Source: Dipteris shenzhenensis (taxonomy: Eukaryota; Polypodiophyta; Polypodiopsida; Gleicheniales). Taken from it: a DNA stretch of 64,000 nt. The position numbers and the translations under genes were made by a program. Positions 52,990-62,900 of this stretch are shown here, in pieces. The first letter of the stretch is position 1. Each line of letters starts with the position of its first letter. The stretch lies in the NCBI GenBank assembly GCA_047967505.1, contig CM106539.1; one strand, written 5' to 3'. Under the pieces are notes generated by a model. That model worked only from the letters and a program-made list of their open reading frames with translations, did no database searches and had not been told where the DNA came from.

Positions 52990-54305
52990 TCAAGAGTGAT
53001 GCCTCGGCTCAGATGGTCCCCTGTGGGTAGGGCTGGGATGGGCTGGATCTCCATCATTCGTGCTCTGGTCAACCTTTGCATCGTGAGTGGTCTCTATGTC
53101 CCTAGCTTCACTGCTCCATGCCATCTCTTCTTGCTCCATGCTATCCTCATGTGGGCTATCTCCTCCTCTTCTATAATGCCTCTTCTTTTTCCGTGTGAGA
53201 GCATTATATTGTTTCTCCTTCTGTCTGTACAAGTTTGTGTTTGGAATGTGTTTCAATGCTTTGCGCATTTGCTTGCACTCTTCATCGTACCATTTCTTAC
53301 ATGGTAGACCTTTGACCAATTTCTGTCTTGCTTGGGGGGCTACTCCAAACACCTTTGTGGCGGTGTCCAAGATAGCCTCTTTGAGGGCTCCCCATGTGGG
53401 TGTAACTGCCATTGCATTCAGCTTTGCATCCAGTGTGATGGCATATTCTTTCTGTTTCTCTTGATCCACCCGGAAGCCTCCTGGATGTGCTGTAATTTTC
53501 TGTGTGTGGATTTCAGCCTGCACACTAAGGGTGAGCCACAGGGAGAGATGGTCTGACTCTGGCTGTTTTGCTCCTATTTTGAGGCTATGAATGTTAGGTA
53601 ATGCATCTACATGTGCCAAAGCATAATCTAATACACTGTGCCCTCCACTAGCCGAACAACATGTAGTCCCGTTGGTCCCGGGAAATAGTTGCATTCCATT
53701 TAGTATTGGCATATGTAGACCATTCATCATGCTTCTGAGTGCTCTGCCTTGTGCATTAATGGTGTTATCGTCTGAGATCCTGTACCATCTGTCATCCACT
53801 TCGATTGCATCCTCTTTATCCATTTCATCATGCATGATCGGCTGAAATTGCATTTGTCCAGTTCTTGCATTGAGATCACCCAGTATTATGACTTTACCTA
53901 CTTCCTTCAACTCAGCAATGTCTAGGCATAAGGCTGCAAATGCATCACTAGTGTCTATTCCATTCCTGCCATAAAAGGGAGAGTCATGATGTGGTATATA
54001 GCAACCTGCAATGAAGAGAGGGCATGCGCCTTCGACTTTCAGCCATATAAACCTCTTGTATTTGTCGGCTCTGTAGAAAATGATCTTTTCTGCCAGATGT
54101 TCCTGATACATGCATGCTACACCACCTTGACCTCTTTTCCCTATGTGTTTCTCATACACGGTATGCACCACGTATCCTGGTACGTTTGGAATCCTGCAAA
54201 TTTCGCTCCCCCATGTTTCTCCAAGGAAAATGATGTCTGCATCTTGTATGAAAGCATTGATACTAATTCCCTTGTTCCCGAGAATCCTTTGCAATTCCAA
54301 AACAT
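52990..54305 (-). pseudogene. LINE I ORF2 remnant: APE endonuclease, RT deleted
   Basis: ATG 54305 starts FWNCKGFSG, the usual endonuclease opening. One indel near 54275 then shifts to the frame that carries INAFIQDADIIFLGETWGS. Catalytic blocks are ETW, GQGGVACMY, ILGDLNARTG, a D-rich middle and SDHLSLWL. The linker CKKWYDEECKQMRKAL follows, then the frame passes abruptly into the 3' region and stops at 52990. All RT motifs are missing. An endonuclease alone could nick DNA but not copy RNA. The gap to ORF1 is about 40 bp. Confidence 0.75.
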
Positions 54306-54344
54306 TACTTGTAAGGACTTGTGAGTCCCATGGGTCTCGCGTCC

Positions 54345-55037
54345 CTATTTGATAGTCTCCTCCATTGGAGGGATTTTCCCCTGTCGCTTGAGCCTCTCAT
54401 TGTATTGCTTCCTTCTTATTTCTTGCTGTTTTGGGGTGCGGTCCTCACTGACATAGAAAGGGGAGCCCTTGAGGTATACTCTACTGCTGTCCAAAATGAT
54501 GTCACGTTTTGTTGTGTCCATCACTGTGCATACAATGGCTCTTTTACCAGTCGTACCTTCTTCTATTCTACCCACACGATGTGCTCCATACACTGCCACA
54601 TCTGGCATCGCGAAGTGCTCTGCAAAGAACTCTATCACCTCTTTTGCTAGGCTGAGGGGACTCTCCTTTTCCACCTCTGGAATTCCTCGTATGACAAGGT
54701 TACGGGATCGTCTTTCTTTTTCTTTTTGTTCATGTAGGTCTTCCTGTGTAGCAGTGTTGTTACGGGCTGGAGGAATTTGGGCTTGTTGAGCTTGTTTATG
54801 CTCGTTTGCATTTCCACCGGGTGTGAGCTTTGAGGCAACTTCTACCCACTTTTTGGGTTCCTCTAGAGTGAATCTTTCCTTGTTCCCCTGTTCTTGGGCT
54901 TGTTTAAATTCATGTACCTGTTTGCTACGTGTTTCCACTTTGGTTTCTAGCACTGTCACTCTGTTTTGCAATTGCATCACAGTCTTGTGGAGTTGGAGAT
55001 TTTCTGCTTGGAGTTCCACCAACATGTTAATGAGCAT
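54345..55037 (-). CDS. LINE I ORF1 protein (coiled coil and RNA-binding domain, about 230 aa)
   Basis: Starts at ATG 55037; the frame is open slightly further upstream. Residues 1-50 form a heptad coiled coil (MLVELQAENLQLHKTV). RNLVIRGIPEVEKES begins an RRM-like domain near residue 120. KRAIVCTVMDTTKRDIIL and LKGSPFYVSEDRTPKQQEIRRK then give the typical L1/Tx1 ORF1 C-terminal pattern. It is unbroken. It is related in architecture to LINE H ORF1 but clearly divergent, so the two represent different subfamilies. Confidence 0.72.
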   Translation of the reverse strand: MLINMLVELQAENLQLHKTVMQLQNRVTVLETKVETRSKQVHEFKQAQEQGNKERFTLEEPKKWVEVASKLTPGGNANEHKQAQQAQIPPARNNTATQEDLHEQKEKERRSRNLVIRGIPEVEKESPLSLAKEVIEFFAEHFAMPDVAVYGAHRVGRIEEGTTGKRAIVCTVMDTTKRDIILDSSRVYLKGSPFYVSEDRTPKQQEIRRKQYNERLKRQGKIPPMEETIK

Positions 55038-55479
55038 GTCAATTTTCTTGCTGTTTTTGGTGCAGTAAACCTTCGAGAACGGAGTGGCAAGATCTAGTTT
55101 CTTGCTCAGTTTGAAAGGGGTCTAAAAAGTCCCCATCTCTGCCTTGAGGCTTGTCAGATTGCTCCTCTTCCTACAGGACCTTGCTGGACGAGCTGGAAGG
55201 GAGACGGCCTGTTCTTGGAGACGTGACCCAGGCCAGTCGGTCGGGTGTGCGTCAGGCTTGTAGCAAAGGGCGGAGGCGGGGGACAGGGTCGGCAACGAGG
55301 CGGCAAAGGTGTAATGACGTGATTAATAGTTCATGGGTGGCGATTGTGCGACAGAGGCGTGGGGGCTGCTGGTCGGCAAGAACTGTACGTGATGACGGGC
55401 TTCTGGTCAGCGAGGTGCAAGTGGTAGCTGGTCCGCGAGGTGCCTTTGTCGGCTAAGCGCAGAACAGAGTAACGTGTCG

Positions 55480-55632
55480 AGGGAGGCAGGTCAGCAAGGT
55501 ACCGCGGGCTGCTGGTCGACGAGGTGCGAGGGTGTTGAGGGAGTTGAGGAAGGCAGGTCGGCGAGGTACCGCAGGTTGTTGGTCGGCGAGGTGCGAGGGT
55601 GTCGAGGGAGGCAGGTCGGCGAGGTACCGTCC
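55480..55632 (-). repeat. Tandem repeats in the LINE I 5' UTR
   Basis: The phrase GGCAGGTC(A/G)GC(A/G)AGGTACCG starts at about 55486, 55552 and 55610, with CTGGTCG(A/G)CGAGGTGCGAGGGTGT between copies. The period is about 58-66 bp. 5' UTR monomer repeats that act as promoters are known in other L1/Tx1 elements. Confidence 0.7.
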
Positions 55633-55640
55633 AGCCTCCC

Positions 55641-55670
55641 GAGAGAGAGAGGGAGAGAGAGAGAGAGAGA
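55641..55670. repeat. (GA)n microsatellite at the LINE I / LINE J junction
   Basis: About 14 GA units with one GGGA interruption. On the minus strand LINE J ends at this (TC)n tract and LINE I begins after it. Confidence 0.9.
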
Positions 55671-56862
55671 TGCACGGGAGGCCTTGCGGGCCTATGGGAC
55701 AAAGTACACAGAAAAGCGAACTCATACAAGCCTCAATGGACTGAAGCAAAGGGCGCGCTAGGGCCCTTGCTGAGTACTCAGAAACAGAATTAGAAACCGA
55801 AGCCTGACACAGTGATGGCTTTCTGGTGGGCTACGAAGATATCTTGTATCTGTGTCTGTCGAGTTGTCTCGCGTTGCGGTGGGGGACACGGTCTCCTCGC
55901 TCTTTGAACTCTCCGAGCTATGTCCAGAGTGACCCCTTGTCTGTATCGGTCCCCCCTGAGGAAAGCTGTGATAGGTTGGACCTCAATAGAGTATACTCTG
56001 GGGACTCTCTGCCACGCATGTGGTCTCTGTGTCCCTCTCTCGATGGTGCCGTGTCGGCTGCTAATCCAAACTGCTCTCTTGTCAGCTAGCTTCTCCTCCA
56101 CTCCACTGTGTCCCTAGGGCTGACTCAAATGTATAGAAGCTTGTCATGCGTCGTTGTACTCGGTCATCCTCTATGTCCTGTGGTGGTCTACCATCCACTG
56201 TTGCTCTCTGATCTGTCGTAGTAGTGTCTCCCTGTGCCGACGCATCTCCATCAGATAGAGCCCGATACATACTGGTCATGGAAATGGATCAGTCGTGATA
56301 GAGGGCTGAAGCCACTCCCCTTCAAGTAGAGACGGTGGTAACGCCCTCGGATCTCGTTGTAGGCTAGGCAAACACAAAGAAAATGCTCCTCTATTTCAAC
56401 CGCCCCTAGCGTACATAGCATGCAGACCCGCTACTCTCTGGGTATACTATTTCTCTCCCTGCCTCGATCCTCAACTAATGGGACGAAACCAATGGCAATC
56501 CTCAGTGCATGGGAGACTCCTCCGTCCTTGAGATACTGGGGTCTGATGATGAATCCCTCCTCTGATACTCTCAAGAAGTGGTCGCGGTAGAACTGGGTCT
56601 TGGTGGGGAGCTCCTAATCCCCCCCCCCAAGTCCGGGATGTATGAAGCTGGAGGAGTTCTAACCGCATAATGCGGTTGATCTCATCCTGTGGGATCGACT
56701 CAAGAGGCGCACCCATGCTGTACTAAAAGGGGGGAAGCCTGTCCATCTGGATACCGTGCCTGGCAAGCCATGTAGATATGCATGCATACCATGTGTCTAC
56801 CCCACTCTCTGCTAGCCATCTGGATGACTCTAGGGCCAACCGCGGAAGTCTCTAGAAAGCTG
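55671..56862 (-). mobile_element. LINE J: 5'-truncated second-family LINE (ORF2 C-terminus and 3' UTR)
   Basis: The 3' UTR (55671-56100) is homologous to that of LINE I. Upstream on the minus strand are pieces of an ORF2 C-terminus in several frames: MGAPLESIPQDEINRIMRLE, ISHALRIAIG-like sequence, and a cysteine motif of CMLCTLGAVEIEEHFLCVC type near 56420-56340. That last block is a typical zinc-like end of animal-style LINE ORF2 proteins. Several stops and shifts make it a pseudogene. Its 5' end lies at the 3' end of LINE K. Confidence 0.65.
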
Positions 56863-58627
56863 TAAAATAATCAAGAGAAAATCTCATTGTAGGACAAATA
56901 TACATCATACTCTATGTAGTGAATTTGTAGGCAATCAAATAGAGCTGCAAGGAGCGGCGAAAGAAAACGAAAGTAGAAAAATTAGGATCACCATAGACTT
57001 TGTGGTTTCTATCTTTCCAGAGAGTCCAAAGTGCCTAGTAATGAACCCGGGAAAAGAACAAGTCAAACGCCAGTCGGCGAGGATAAATCCCAAACAACCA
57101 GAAGAACCTACCGAAAGTAGTATGAGGAAAGCGTAAACACAATCTCTGCTGAAGAATTCTGATGAAGTCACATGTGTCAGGGCAATGCCAGAAAATATGA
57201 GACACAGACTCAGCTGCCAGACAACGGCGACAAATAGCTGGAGCAATACACTGGCATGAGATCAAGTGTCCAGAAGGAAAAAACCCCAGTAGAATACGCC
57301 AGAAAAAGACCTATTGTCGAAGAGGGAGCTGGAATGCCAAATCTGCCTCAAGCGTCGCCGCCACTATTTGACTGGACAATCCAATCTCCAAATCTCATTT
57401 GCTGTAATTGAAGCCCAAGATGGCAATAGAACTTTATATAAAGAAGACACTGTAATATGCGATAGCTTCAATGGACGAATGTAGGAATTTAGTGGAGAAA
57501 GAGTCCAATCTTGAAGCCTGTTTCAAAGTTCTAGAGGTGGTACCGGCTGAAAAGAGTGGAGCATACAAGTAATAGCCTGCCATACAGGGCGATAATGCAT
57601 CCCTAACCCATATTTTCCAGCAGCCAATGGAAAGAAAAAGAGAGTCCCGTGATCCTGAATGACATCAGCCCACATAGGAGATCCCTTTTGAAATAAGGAA
57701 ATATGATCGTCTGGGCTCCTGTAAGGCCAAGGAGAAAAAACTTGGGACCAGTGAATACTTTCAGCTCTCAAAGAATTGCCCTGCAAGGAGTCACGACCCA
57801 TGCCAAGTCAAATGCGAAAGAACGTGTTTCCAATCCAAAAACATTTGAGAGACAAGAGGGCAACCTCTGACTTTTCCTTCAATACTTCCCAACAGAAAAT
57901 CCCACTGAGTAGACCTCCAATAACCAGAAGCAGGAGTGGTGATATGTAGAAGCAAAAAACACATCATAGCAGCCCAAGGGTGATCTTCATGTAGAAATTG
58001 AAGCATCATTTTCCCCTTATGAGCAAGAGTATGCACGTGAATATTTAGAATATTCAATCCCCATGCATTTTTGGCGAACATAACCGCTGCAAAGGAAGTA
58101 AGCGCAAGCTTTTCCTACCATGTTTTGAACGCCAAAAAATTTCCATAACAGTGGACATAAAGGAAGTAAGATCCGCCTTGGTAAAGAAGATCAAAGGCAT
58201 TTAATAGAATTGTATATATGCCACCAGGATAGATTGAGCAAGCCGAACATGTAGAGGCCAAGTTGCTAGGTTCCAATATTCAAGCTTTTTCTTTAATTTG
58301 ACAAGAACCCAATCAATTTGTTAACGACGAGTACTCGTCCACCCAAGAGGATAACCAAGATGGCGTACTAGCTGAGTGGGCAAGAGAATTTCACCTAGCC
58401 ATACAAGAGTATGCTAGTCTTTTGAGTGCAAAGGCAAGAGGCGAGATTTCTGAAAATTCACATGAAGGCCAGCAGCTAGTCCATATAAAGAAAGAGCCTG
58501 CATAAGCATGGAAAGATTCCTTTCAGTGTTTCGTTGCACAAAAAAATAAATCTACATAAGCCTGAGCAACCATAGGTCGACTTCCCGAAATCTCCAATCC
58601 ATGTAACCTGTCAGTCTCCACCAAATG
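56863..58627 (-). mobile_element. LINE K: decayed first-family LINE (A-like) on the minus strand
   Basis: Minus-strand frames match the LINE A ORF2 C-terminal half: HGLEISGSRPMVAQAY near the RT YADD region (about 58600-58560), LNILNIHVHTLAHKGKM (57790-58081), DSLQGNSLRAESIHWSQVF (about 57780) and the CRRCLAAESVSHIFWHC zinc module (about 57200). Many stops and shifts are present. The 3' UTR resembles that of LINE A (GATGATGTATATTT-like). No GT tail remains. It is cut at 58627 by element 4. Confidence 0.75.
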
Positions 58628-58960
58628 TGTTAGAATATGAAGCCAAGTTGAGTCGGTTTGGTGTGTTCTAGTGTGAGTTCTAGTCTAGTATGTCCTATGG
58701 ATGCCACGTGTCACATTGGGAGTTATCCCATATGCATAGGTGTTCATATGTGTGTGTGTGCTCTATATAAGAGTTGTACTTGTCTAGTGTCAAATCAATC
58801 AAGTATCAAGCTACCTGCTCTTTGGTCTACATGTGAGTACTTTCATTTTGGTTCATTGCTCTAGTCATTTCATTATGTCTCTCTTTGAGTATCACTTCCT
58901 CTCTCCCTAGCCTACCCTCTCTCTCTCTCTCTCTCCCTCTCCCTCTCCACCATGTGCCTT
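58628..58960 (+). repeat. 5' LTR of element 4 (333 bp)
   Basis: Begins TGTTAGAATATG and ends TGCCTTCA. A TATA box, CTATATAAGAG, is at about 58762-58772. A CTCT-rich stretch precedes the end. The partner LTR is not in the window, so the bounds rest on TG...CA and the primer site. Confidence 0.65.
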
Positions 58961-58962
58961 CA

Positions 58963-58974
58963 TGTGGTATCAGA
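58963..58974 (+). other. Primer binding site for initiator tRNA-Met, element 4
   Basis: TGGTATCAGAGC, the classical plant retrotransposon primer site, 2 bp after the LTR. Confidence 0.9.
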
Positions 58975-59309
58975 GCCTCCCTTCCTACCTTCTTCTTGCT
59001 CTATCTAGAGGATGAGAAAAGCCCGCAAATGGAAGCTCCCCTCTCCTTTAAGGTAGAGCCTCCCTTCCCTTAGCCTCGCCATGGTTCCTTGCCATCAAGT
59101 ACTCCGGTGTCCTAGTGATTGCTCCTGGTTCTCGTTTGTGAGTTCAGCTCACTCCCGCATCAGTTCGTGGTTCTCCCTCAGCATTGGCGGACATTCCTCG
59201 TCAGTTAGTTGCCAGAAACTTGTTTTGGAGCAGTCTAGCGGCTGTTTTTTGACCTTTTGAGGTTCGATTTTGACGTTTATTGACATTTTGGCATTGCCCA
59301 AACATAAAC

Positions 59310-59740
59310 TGTCACGATCTGTGACGTATTCCTTTCTCTTTCTAGACTTATGGATGGTTTAATGAATGGACACTTGTGGAAGGGTATGACCTTTCGACGG
59401 GACACTTGCCCATTCGACGGGACACTTCCTAAAGAGGCACAACCCTTCACAAGAGACATTCTAATGAAGAGACATTCCTATTGTAATGTACCCTCTCATC
59501 AAGGGTCACACCCTTCACAAGGGGTACACACCTCTTCATGCACATACCCTTTGGAGTACACACCTTTTCATGTGTGACTCTTCACTCTCTATATAAGAGA
59601 GGCCAAATTGTATGGATGACACAATCACATCCACCCTACAGACATTCAAGCAATACAATTATTCCTTGTTCTCTGCTATCTCAGTCTCCTTTCTGTTCCT
59701 TAGCACATTTCTAAATATAGTAAATCTAGGATTTCTTACA
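59310..59740 (+). repeat. 5' LTR of element 5 (431 bp)
   Basis: Begins TGTCACGATC and ends TTTCTTACA. A TATA box, CTATATAAGAG, is at 59588-59598. Upstream lie imperfect repeats of a GGGACAC..TTC / GGGTCACACCCTTC phrase. The partner LTR is outside the window. Confidence 0.75.
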
Positions 59741-59741
59741 G

Positions 59742-59753
59742 TGGTATCAGAGC
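59742..59753 (+). other. Primer binding site for initiator tRNA-Met, element 5
   Basis: TGGTATCAGAGC, 1 bp after the LTR. Confidence 0.92.
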
Positions 59754-61042
59754 AAAATTCGCTCCTGCCTGTAGGAAATGCCCCCCACCTTCTAGCGCCG
59801 ATCTGATACATCTTTTTCGCTAGAAGGATATTCCGTGCACATTGTGCATGGAAGAGATGGAGAGGATGAGCGTAAAAATTTTAAACGTCTACCCTGCCTA
59901 AAGTCATCTATGGCCTCTCCATCTCCCACACATCACAAGTTGATGTGAATGGACACGACAAAAATCGTGTCTTTTCAGGTGCTTGGGCTGTCCCAAAACC
60001 AAGGGACGCACCTTTTCCACCATGGGACACACCTTTTGGTGATGAGTCTCGACTCCTCACTCACGGGACACACCCCATCGTGGACAAAAGGACATACCTA
60101 TTCATGCAGGGACACCCCTTTTAACAATAGGGACATACCCCTTCATGAAAAGGTGCACCTATTCCAAGGGTCACACCCCTTCGAATAGGCACACCTTTTA
60201 GGCCCCAAGTACCTACAAAAGGGTACCTAGAGGGGTAAAAAGGGTAAAAAATAAACCCATCCCCTACCCTTAGGATTACCCTAGCTACCTAGGGTTAACT
60301 AAACCCCCCATTTAATTTTTGGGGCAACTAACCCTTTAGGCAGCCCTCAACGAAAAGTCACATTCTTTCCCCAACGAAAAACTGCTACGTACAGATTTCC
60401 TGGCAACCTGTGCAGCACCAGCCTGTGCCGTACGGACCAGCCTGCAGCCTGCGCCAGCCCTTGCCCTCACTGTACAGTTCTGCTCAGCCCTTGCCGTACA
60501 GCCCTGCGCAAGCCCTCGCCGTACTGCCTTCCAGCCTGCGCCTTACAAATCGCCAGCCTGCACCGTACAGAACGCCCTCTGCCGTACAGCCAGCCTGCGC
60601 TGTCCTGCGCCATACTGCACGACCAGCCCTTGCACACATCGTTGGCCTCGCCAGCCCCCCCCCCCCTCGTGCGCAGTCCTTGACCAGCCAGGCCTTTCGC
60701 TCCTGCCTTTCCTGCGCAGTCCAGCCCTGGGAAATGCTAAGAGCCTCGCCATGCCATTGACAGCCTGCAGCCCCTTGTTTCGCAAATTTTTGTCCTACCA
60801 AAATCAGCACCAGTTGAAGTTCATTGCGCAATGAAGATCGCCTGTTGACAGCCCGGACCAGACAAGTCTCGATCTCTCCTAACAAAACACTGCAACATGG
60901 ATCTCCGGACAGCAATTTGCAGCCTTCTTCTACGCAACAATTTGGCAGATTAAATTATTGCCACGTGGAGTCTTTCCAATCTGCTTTTAAGGATTCTTTT
61001 CCTTTAACAAATTACAGCAAATGAAAGAATCCACCTTAAAGC
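59754..61042 (+). other. Long untranslated leader of element 5
   Basis: About 1.29 kb without a convincing gene. 59990-60210 holds repeats of a GGGACA(C/T)ACC(C)CTT phrase also seen in the LTR. 60240-60360 is AT/ACCC-rich. 60380-60600 is a CAGCCTGCGCC / GCCGTACAG repeat region. The remainder is unremarkable. Confidence 0.65.
60389..60587 (+). promoter_or_regulatory. GTAC-core cluster in the element 5 leader
   Basis: GTAC starts at 60389, 60430, 60472, 60496, 60521, 60565 and 60584. Five of the seven read CCGTAC, the SBP-box core also enriched in the LINE D 5' UTR. The surrounding CAGCCTGCGCC repeat may have multiplied the motif passively. A regulatory role is inferred only. Confidence 0.3.
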
Positions 61043-61687
61043 ATGGAAACCCCTGGTAATTCACCCGGCATTTCAAGGACACCTCAGGCATCAGCTACCA
61101 CACAATATCGTGTTCAAATTGCACAGCCAGCCCATTTCGGAGCCTTTGCATCTTGGGTCTTCTGTGTCACGTGCCCTCCTAGTGATTTGGACCACATCCT
61201 CTACCTTCTGCGTGAGGCACCTCAGTTACATTACTTCCTCAGCACAGTACAGGTTGTGTTCCACGAGACACGAAGATATCCTGAACCCGATATTCCTCAA
61301 GAGTTTGCTGTCCATCTTTGGAGAGAATTTTACCCCTCACCTTCGGCATCTCCAGGGTACTCTCCACCTCCTTCAGCTCCAAGATATCCTCCTCTACAGG
61401 TCGTACCTTCTCCAAGTCAGTATTTACACTTTGAAGGCACTCCCTCTCCTGGATATCCTCCACTTCCGACAGCAGCTCCTTATCCCTTCTCAGATCTGTG
61501 GACTCTGCTACCTACTCCTGTATTCTCACGAGCAGTAACACCACTTTCGGCATCACCAGTGTTACCTCAGACAGGACCTCCCTTACCAGATTTCCACGGG
61601 TGGTTCCATCCTGCCTCGCCTGCCCCCTCCAACATGAGCAACCTCAGGGAGCAGCCCGAATCCTCTTCCAGGAATGGTACAAACTAG
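61043..61687 (+). CDS. Pre-gag ORF of element 5 (214 aa), function unknown
   Basis: ATG 61043 to TAG 61685-61687, unbroken. The first 100 residues look folded (FGAFASWVFCVTCPPSDLDHILYLL and HLWREFYPSP). The rest is Pro/Ser-rich with repeated GYPPLP and SPGYSP phrases. No catalytic motif, signal peptide or membrane segment is seen. Its end overlaps the gag start by 14 bp (ATG 61674) in another frame, which would allow coupled translation. I do not recognise the family. It may be a lineage-specific accessory ORF or an N-terminal extension of Gag. Confidence 0.5.
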   Translation: METPGNSPGISRTPQASATTQYRVQIAQPAHFGAFASWVFCVTCPPSDLDHILYLLREAPQLHYFLSTVQVVFHETRRYPEPDIPQEFAVHLWREFYPSPSASPGYSPPPSAPRYPPLQVVPSPSQYLHFEGTPSPGYPPLPTAAPYPFSDLWTLLPTPVFSRAVTPLSASPVLPQTGPPLPDFHGWFHPASPAPSNMSNLREQPESSSRNGTN

Positions 61688-62900
61688 AGCGCAAGTTCGC
61701 GCTTTTCTCACAGGGATCTCCGATATGTCGCAACGCTCGCGTGAAGCCTCTCCAGAGATCAAAGAATCAAGTCCCAAAAAGACCCCTGAAGTCAACGTAC
61801 AAGGCGAATCACTATTGCAACTTCAAATATCCCAGCTTCAGGACAGCATCTCCGACTTGGTCCAGAAAGTTACAACAACTTCAAGATTCTCGAAGTACCA
61901 CACATACAGAGGATGACGTGACGCAACCAGACAACTATGCGGACTCATTCCCACCAGAGGTAGAAAACACTGAACTACGTGCCCTCTACCGTTTACTTCA
62001 AGCTTCCAAAACAAAACGACTTGACGTCAAACTTCCGGAAGCCTACACTAGTCAACGCAATCGCCGAACTGTTGACCAATGGCTCGCTAAAATGCGCATG
62101 TATTTTGACACTGTTGACCTCACGGAAGGCAAAAAGATCACCTTGGCAGCCTCCCTCCTGAAGGATACAGCATTTCTATGGTGGCAAAGACGCTTAAAGG
62201 ACGGAAAAAGTGTGTTAACATGGGAACGTTTTGAACACGTGCTCCGTAAGCAGTTTGTACCTGCCAATGCGGACTTCCAAGCACGTTCAAAACTCCGACA
62301 GTTGGAGCAAACGGGTTCCCTGTCTTCCTATATCTCTTAGTTCACCACATTGGTGCTGGAGATTGATGGTTTAACTGAGGATGATCGCCTTCATGCTTTC
62401 ATCTCAGGCCTAAATCCCTCGTTACGCATTGATGTCCTTAAAGCAAACATCACCACCACAGATGGCGCTATTGCTTACGCAGAGCGCATTACAGATTTCC
62501 TAAACACAGGGAAGCAGAGTGCTACTCGCACACAGAACTCTCCTATGGCCAAAGGTGCTCGCCCTCAAGATAACACCAGGTTTCGAAAAAACTTCGGTAA
62601 TCAAGGTCAGCGACAGTCTCAAGATCCCCAGAAGCCTCAGAAATCATTTGCTGGATTCCAACAGAAGCACTCTCCCAAGGATCGTGTTTCTTCTTCTTCA
62701 CAAAGTCATTACCGACATCCCCAACATAAAGGTGCGGCCACTGACAAGAAGAACAACTCCAGCTCAAAAGGACTTTGTACCATCTGTACAGGCGACCATA
62801 GATGGTTCGATTGTCGCAAGCGACCAAAGCAAAATTCTAATATGGAACCTAGCACTTCCCCAAAAGAAGATGCTACCTCAGCACAAGACAAGAAAGGCAA
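61674..62900 (+). pseudogene. gag of element 5 (broken)
   Basis: ATG 61674 begins MVQTRAQ, typical of plant gypsy Gags, followed by a short coiled coil (LQLQISQLQDSISDLVQ). A frameshift near 61893 leads to the gag domain (about 61960-62520) with DQWLAKMRMYFD, KDTAFLWWQRRL and WERFEHVLRKQFVP. TAG at 62338-62340 breaks it, then FTTLVLEIDGL continues. A CCHC-like knuckle, CTICTGDHRWFDC (CX2CX3HX4C, one residue short of the usual spacing), lies near 62776. A basic, Gln/Ser-rich stretch precedes the knuckle. Confidence 0.8.

Larger units (their letters stand above)
52687..55640 (-). mobile_element. LINE I: second-family LINE with ORF1 and endonuclease but no RT
   Basis: In minus-strand order: repeat-bearing 5' UTR, ORF1 (55037-54345), an ORF2 that covers only the APE endonuclease and linker, then the 3' UTR ending at (TC)n. 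Comparison with LINE J shows the 3' region is homologous, so the RT was lost by internal deletion. A G-run of about 18 bases lies near 52937-52954. Confidence 0.75.
58628..59309 (+). mobile_element. Element 4: 5' LTR and leader of a copia-like LTR retrotransposon
   Basis: LTR, tRNA-Met primer site and about 335 bp of leader (58975-59309) are present; the element is then interrupted by element 5. The leader has no ORF worth calling. The element interrupts LINE K exactly at 58627/58628, so AAATG (58623-58627) is the predicted target duplication. The short LTR starting TGTTAGAAT suggests Ty1/copia, but no coding part is in the window. Confidence 0.65.

Noticed and set aside
60410-60915. ORFs of 116 (plus) and 143 (minus) codons in the element 5 leader
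   Set aside because: They read through the CAGCCTGCGCC / CCGTACAG repeat on both strands, with no recognisable domain.
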